Positions 63,479 to 64,000 of a stretch of 64,000 nt of DNA are shown here, piece after piece. The DNA is from Escarpia spicata (Eukaryota; Annelida; Polychaeta; Sabellida; Siboglinidae): contig OZ023216.1 of the NCBI GenBank assembly GCA_963995525.1, positions 33,837,774-33,901,773 of the forward strand, written 5' to 3'. The notes under the pieces are model-generated. The model was given only the letters and a program-made list of their open reading frames with translations. It was not told the origin of the DNA and searched no databases. How positions within the stretch are numbered: position 1 is the first letter of the stretch; each line of letters opens with the position of its first letter. The translations under genes were made by a program, and so were the position numbers.

Positions 63479-63522
63479 ATTATTAGTATTGTTGTTACAT
63501 ATGTAACAGCAATACTAATAAT
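63479..63522. repeat. 44-bp near-perfect palindrome
   Basis: Arms attattagtattgttgttac and its complement, with no loop (centre acatatgt) and a single mismatched pair. Flanked by gcgg on the left and attatcacatatgttg on the right. Confidence 0.95.
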
Positions 63523-63735
63523 ATTATCACATATGTTGATAGGCACGCAATGATCTAGGGAGAGTTATGTAAATAGTTTATACAATCATCTTCAAAAGAG
63601 TGTCAACACATTTCAAGGTCTTACTATACAAACAACAACTATCCATTTAGGCCTTATGTGTGTTATGTTGATCGGGCATTGGCAGAAATTACTCGCACAT
63701 CAATAACGGTCTTGCTCAAATGTTTACCAACGAGA

Positions 63736-63750
63736 ACGGGGGGGGGGGGG
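63736..63750. repeat. Poly-G tract
   Basis: A run of G interrupted only at its start (aacggggggg). Length in the assembly may be unreliable. Confidence 0.9.
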
Positions 63751-64000
63751 TTCCTTTATAGGCCTACTCACCGGATTATGCTACCTTTGAGATGGACTAT
63801 TTACAAAATCGAATGTTTTGTTTATAATTTGAACATTATTCAGACAAAACTTTCAAATTGTAAATAGTGTGTCGGGGTTATTTTTAGGGAATGTAGGGTC
63901 CCTATTTATTCCAGTTTTAAGAACAATATCTAAATAAATGCTAACAAATGTGGAACAGAAATACCGTACATTTATCGGGTAGATAGTAAGAAGTCGCATG

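Overview
This is eukaryotic DNA, AT-rich, with no bacterial gene organisation. Everything recognisable as coding is a mobile-element remnant: CR1-like, L2-like and other APE-type LINEs, a Penelope-like fragment, a pogo-like transposase, a THAP-domain relic, a hAT-like end and short elements with inverted ends. That mix, plus many microsatellites and minisatellites, suggests a metazoan, probably an aquatic invertebrate. The sequence does not fix the species. No host protein-coding gene could be identified with confidence; three exon-like pieces (57.4, 59.3 and 62.3 kb) are offered as tentative.

Layout. 1-750: left flank dominated by a (CA)n then (CT)n microsatellite. 751-28,828: two head-to-tail copies of a 14,039-bp unit, about as similar as alleles, joined at a 21-bp sequence that also occurs inside a 57-bp minisatellite monomer. 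Each unit carries LINE and Penelope-like debris, several simple repeats, a 33-bp dyad repeat, a GC-rich 149-bp repeat with a TATA-like box, and blocks of 57-bp monomers separated by a ~288-bp linker. 28,829-32,665: the satellite block runs on, flips orientation at about 30,027, 30,355 and 30,782, and ends in an inverted copy of the unit's right-hand ~1.4 kb (the non-array part). The whole resembles a foldback-type structure: long inverted arms with unique outer parts and tandem-repeat inner parts.

32,666-64,000 is single-copy in this window but transposon-rich. It holds a CR1/jockey-type LINE (minus, 33.4-35.2 kb), a LINE tail (35.6-36.1 kb), 24-bp and 7-bp minisatellites, and a pogo-like transposase pseudogene split by a 259-bp element with inverted ends (37.4-38.7 kb). 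These are followed by an L2-like LINE (39.1-40.2 kb), a THAP domain with one internal stop (41.2 kb), an endonuclease/RT LINE (41.5-44.5 kb), a ~0.5-kb dispersed duplication (44.8 and 48.7 kb), a 34-bp minisatellite (47.5-48.1 kb) and a nearly complete CR1 element with ORF1 and ORF2 (51.4-55.5 kb, minus). Last come a hAT-like end (56.6 kb), a 51-bp minisatellite (57 kb), two related short elements with inverted ends in opposite orientation (50.6 and 61-62 kb) and a 44-bp palindrome (63.5 kb).

No pathway or operon is present. The notable biology is structural: a recent 14-kb tandem duplication (or an assembled pair of haplotypes) seeded by a satellite monomer, with a multi-inversion satellite palindrome at its edge.
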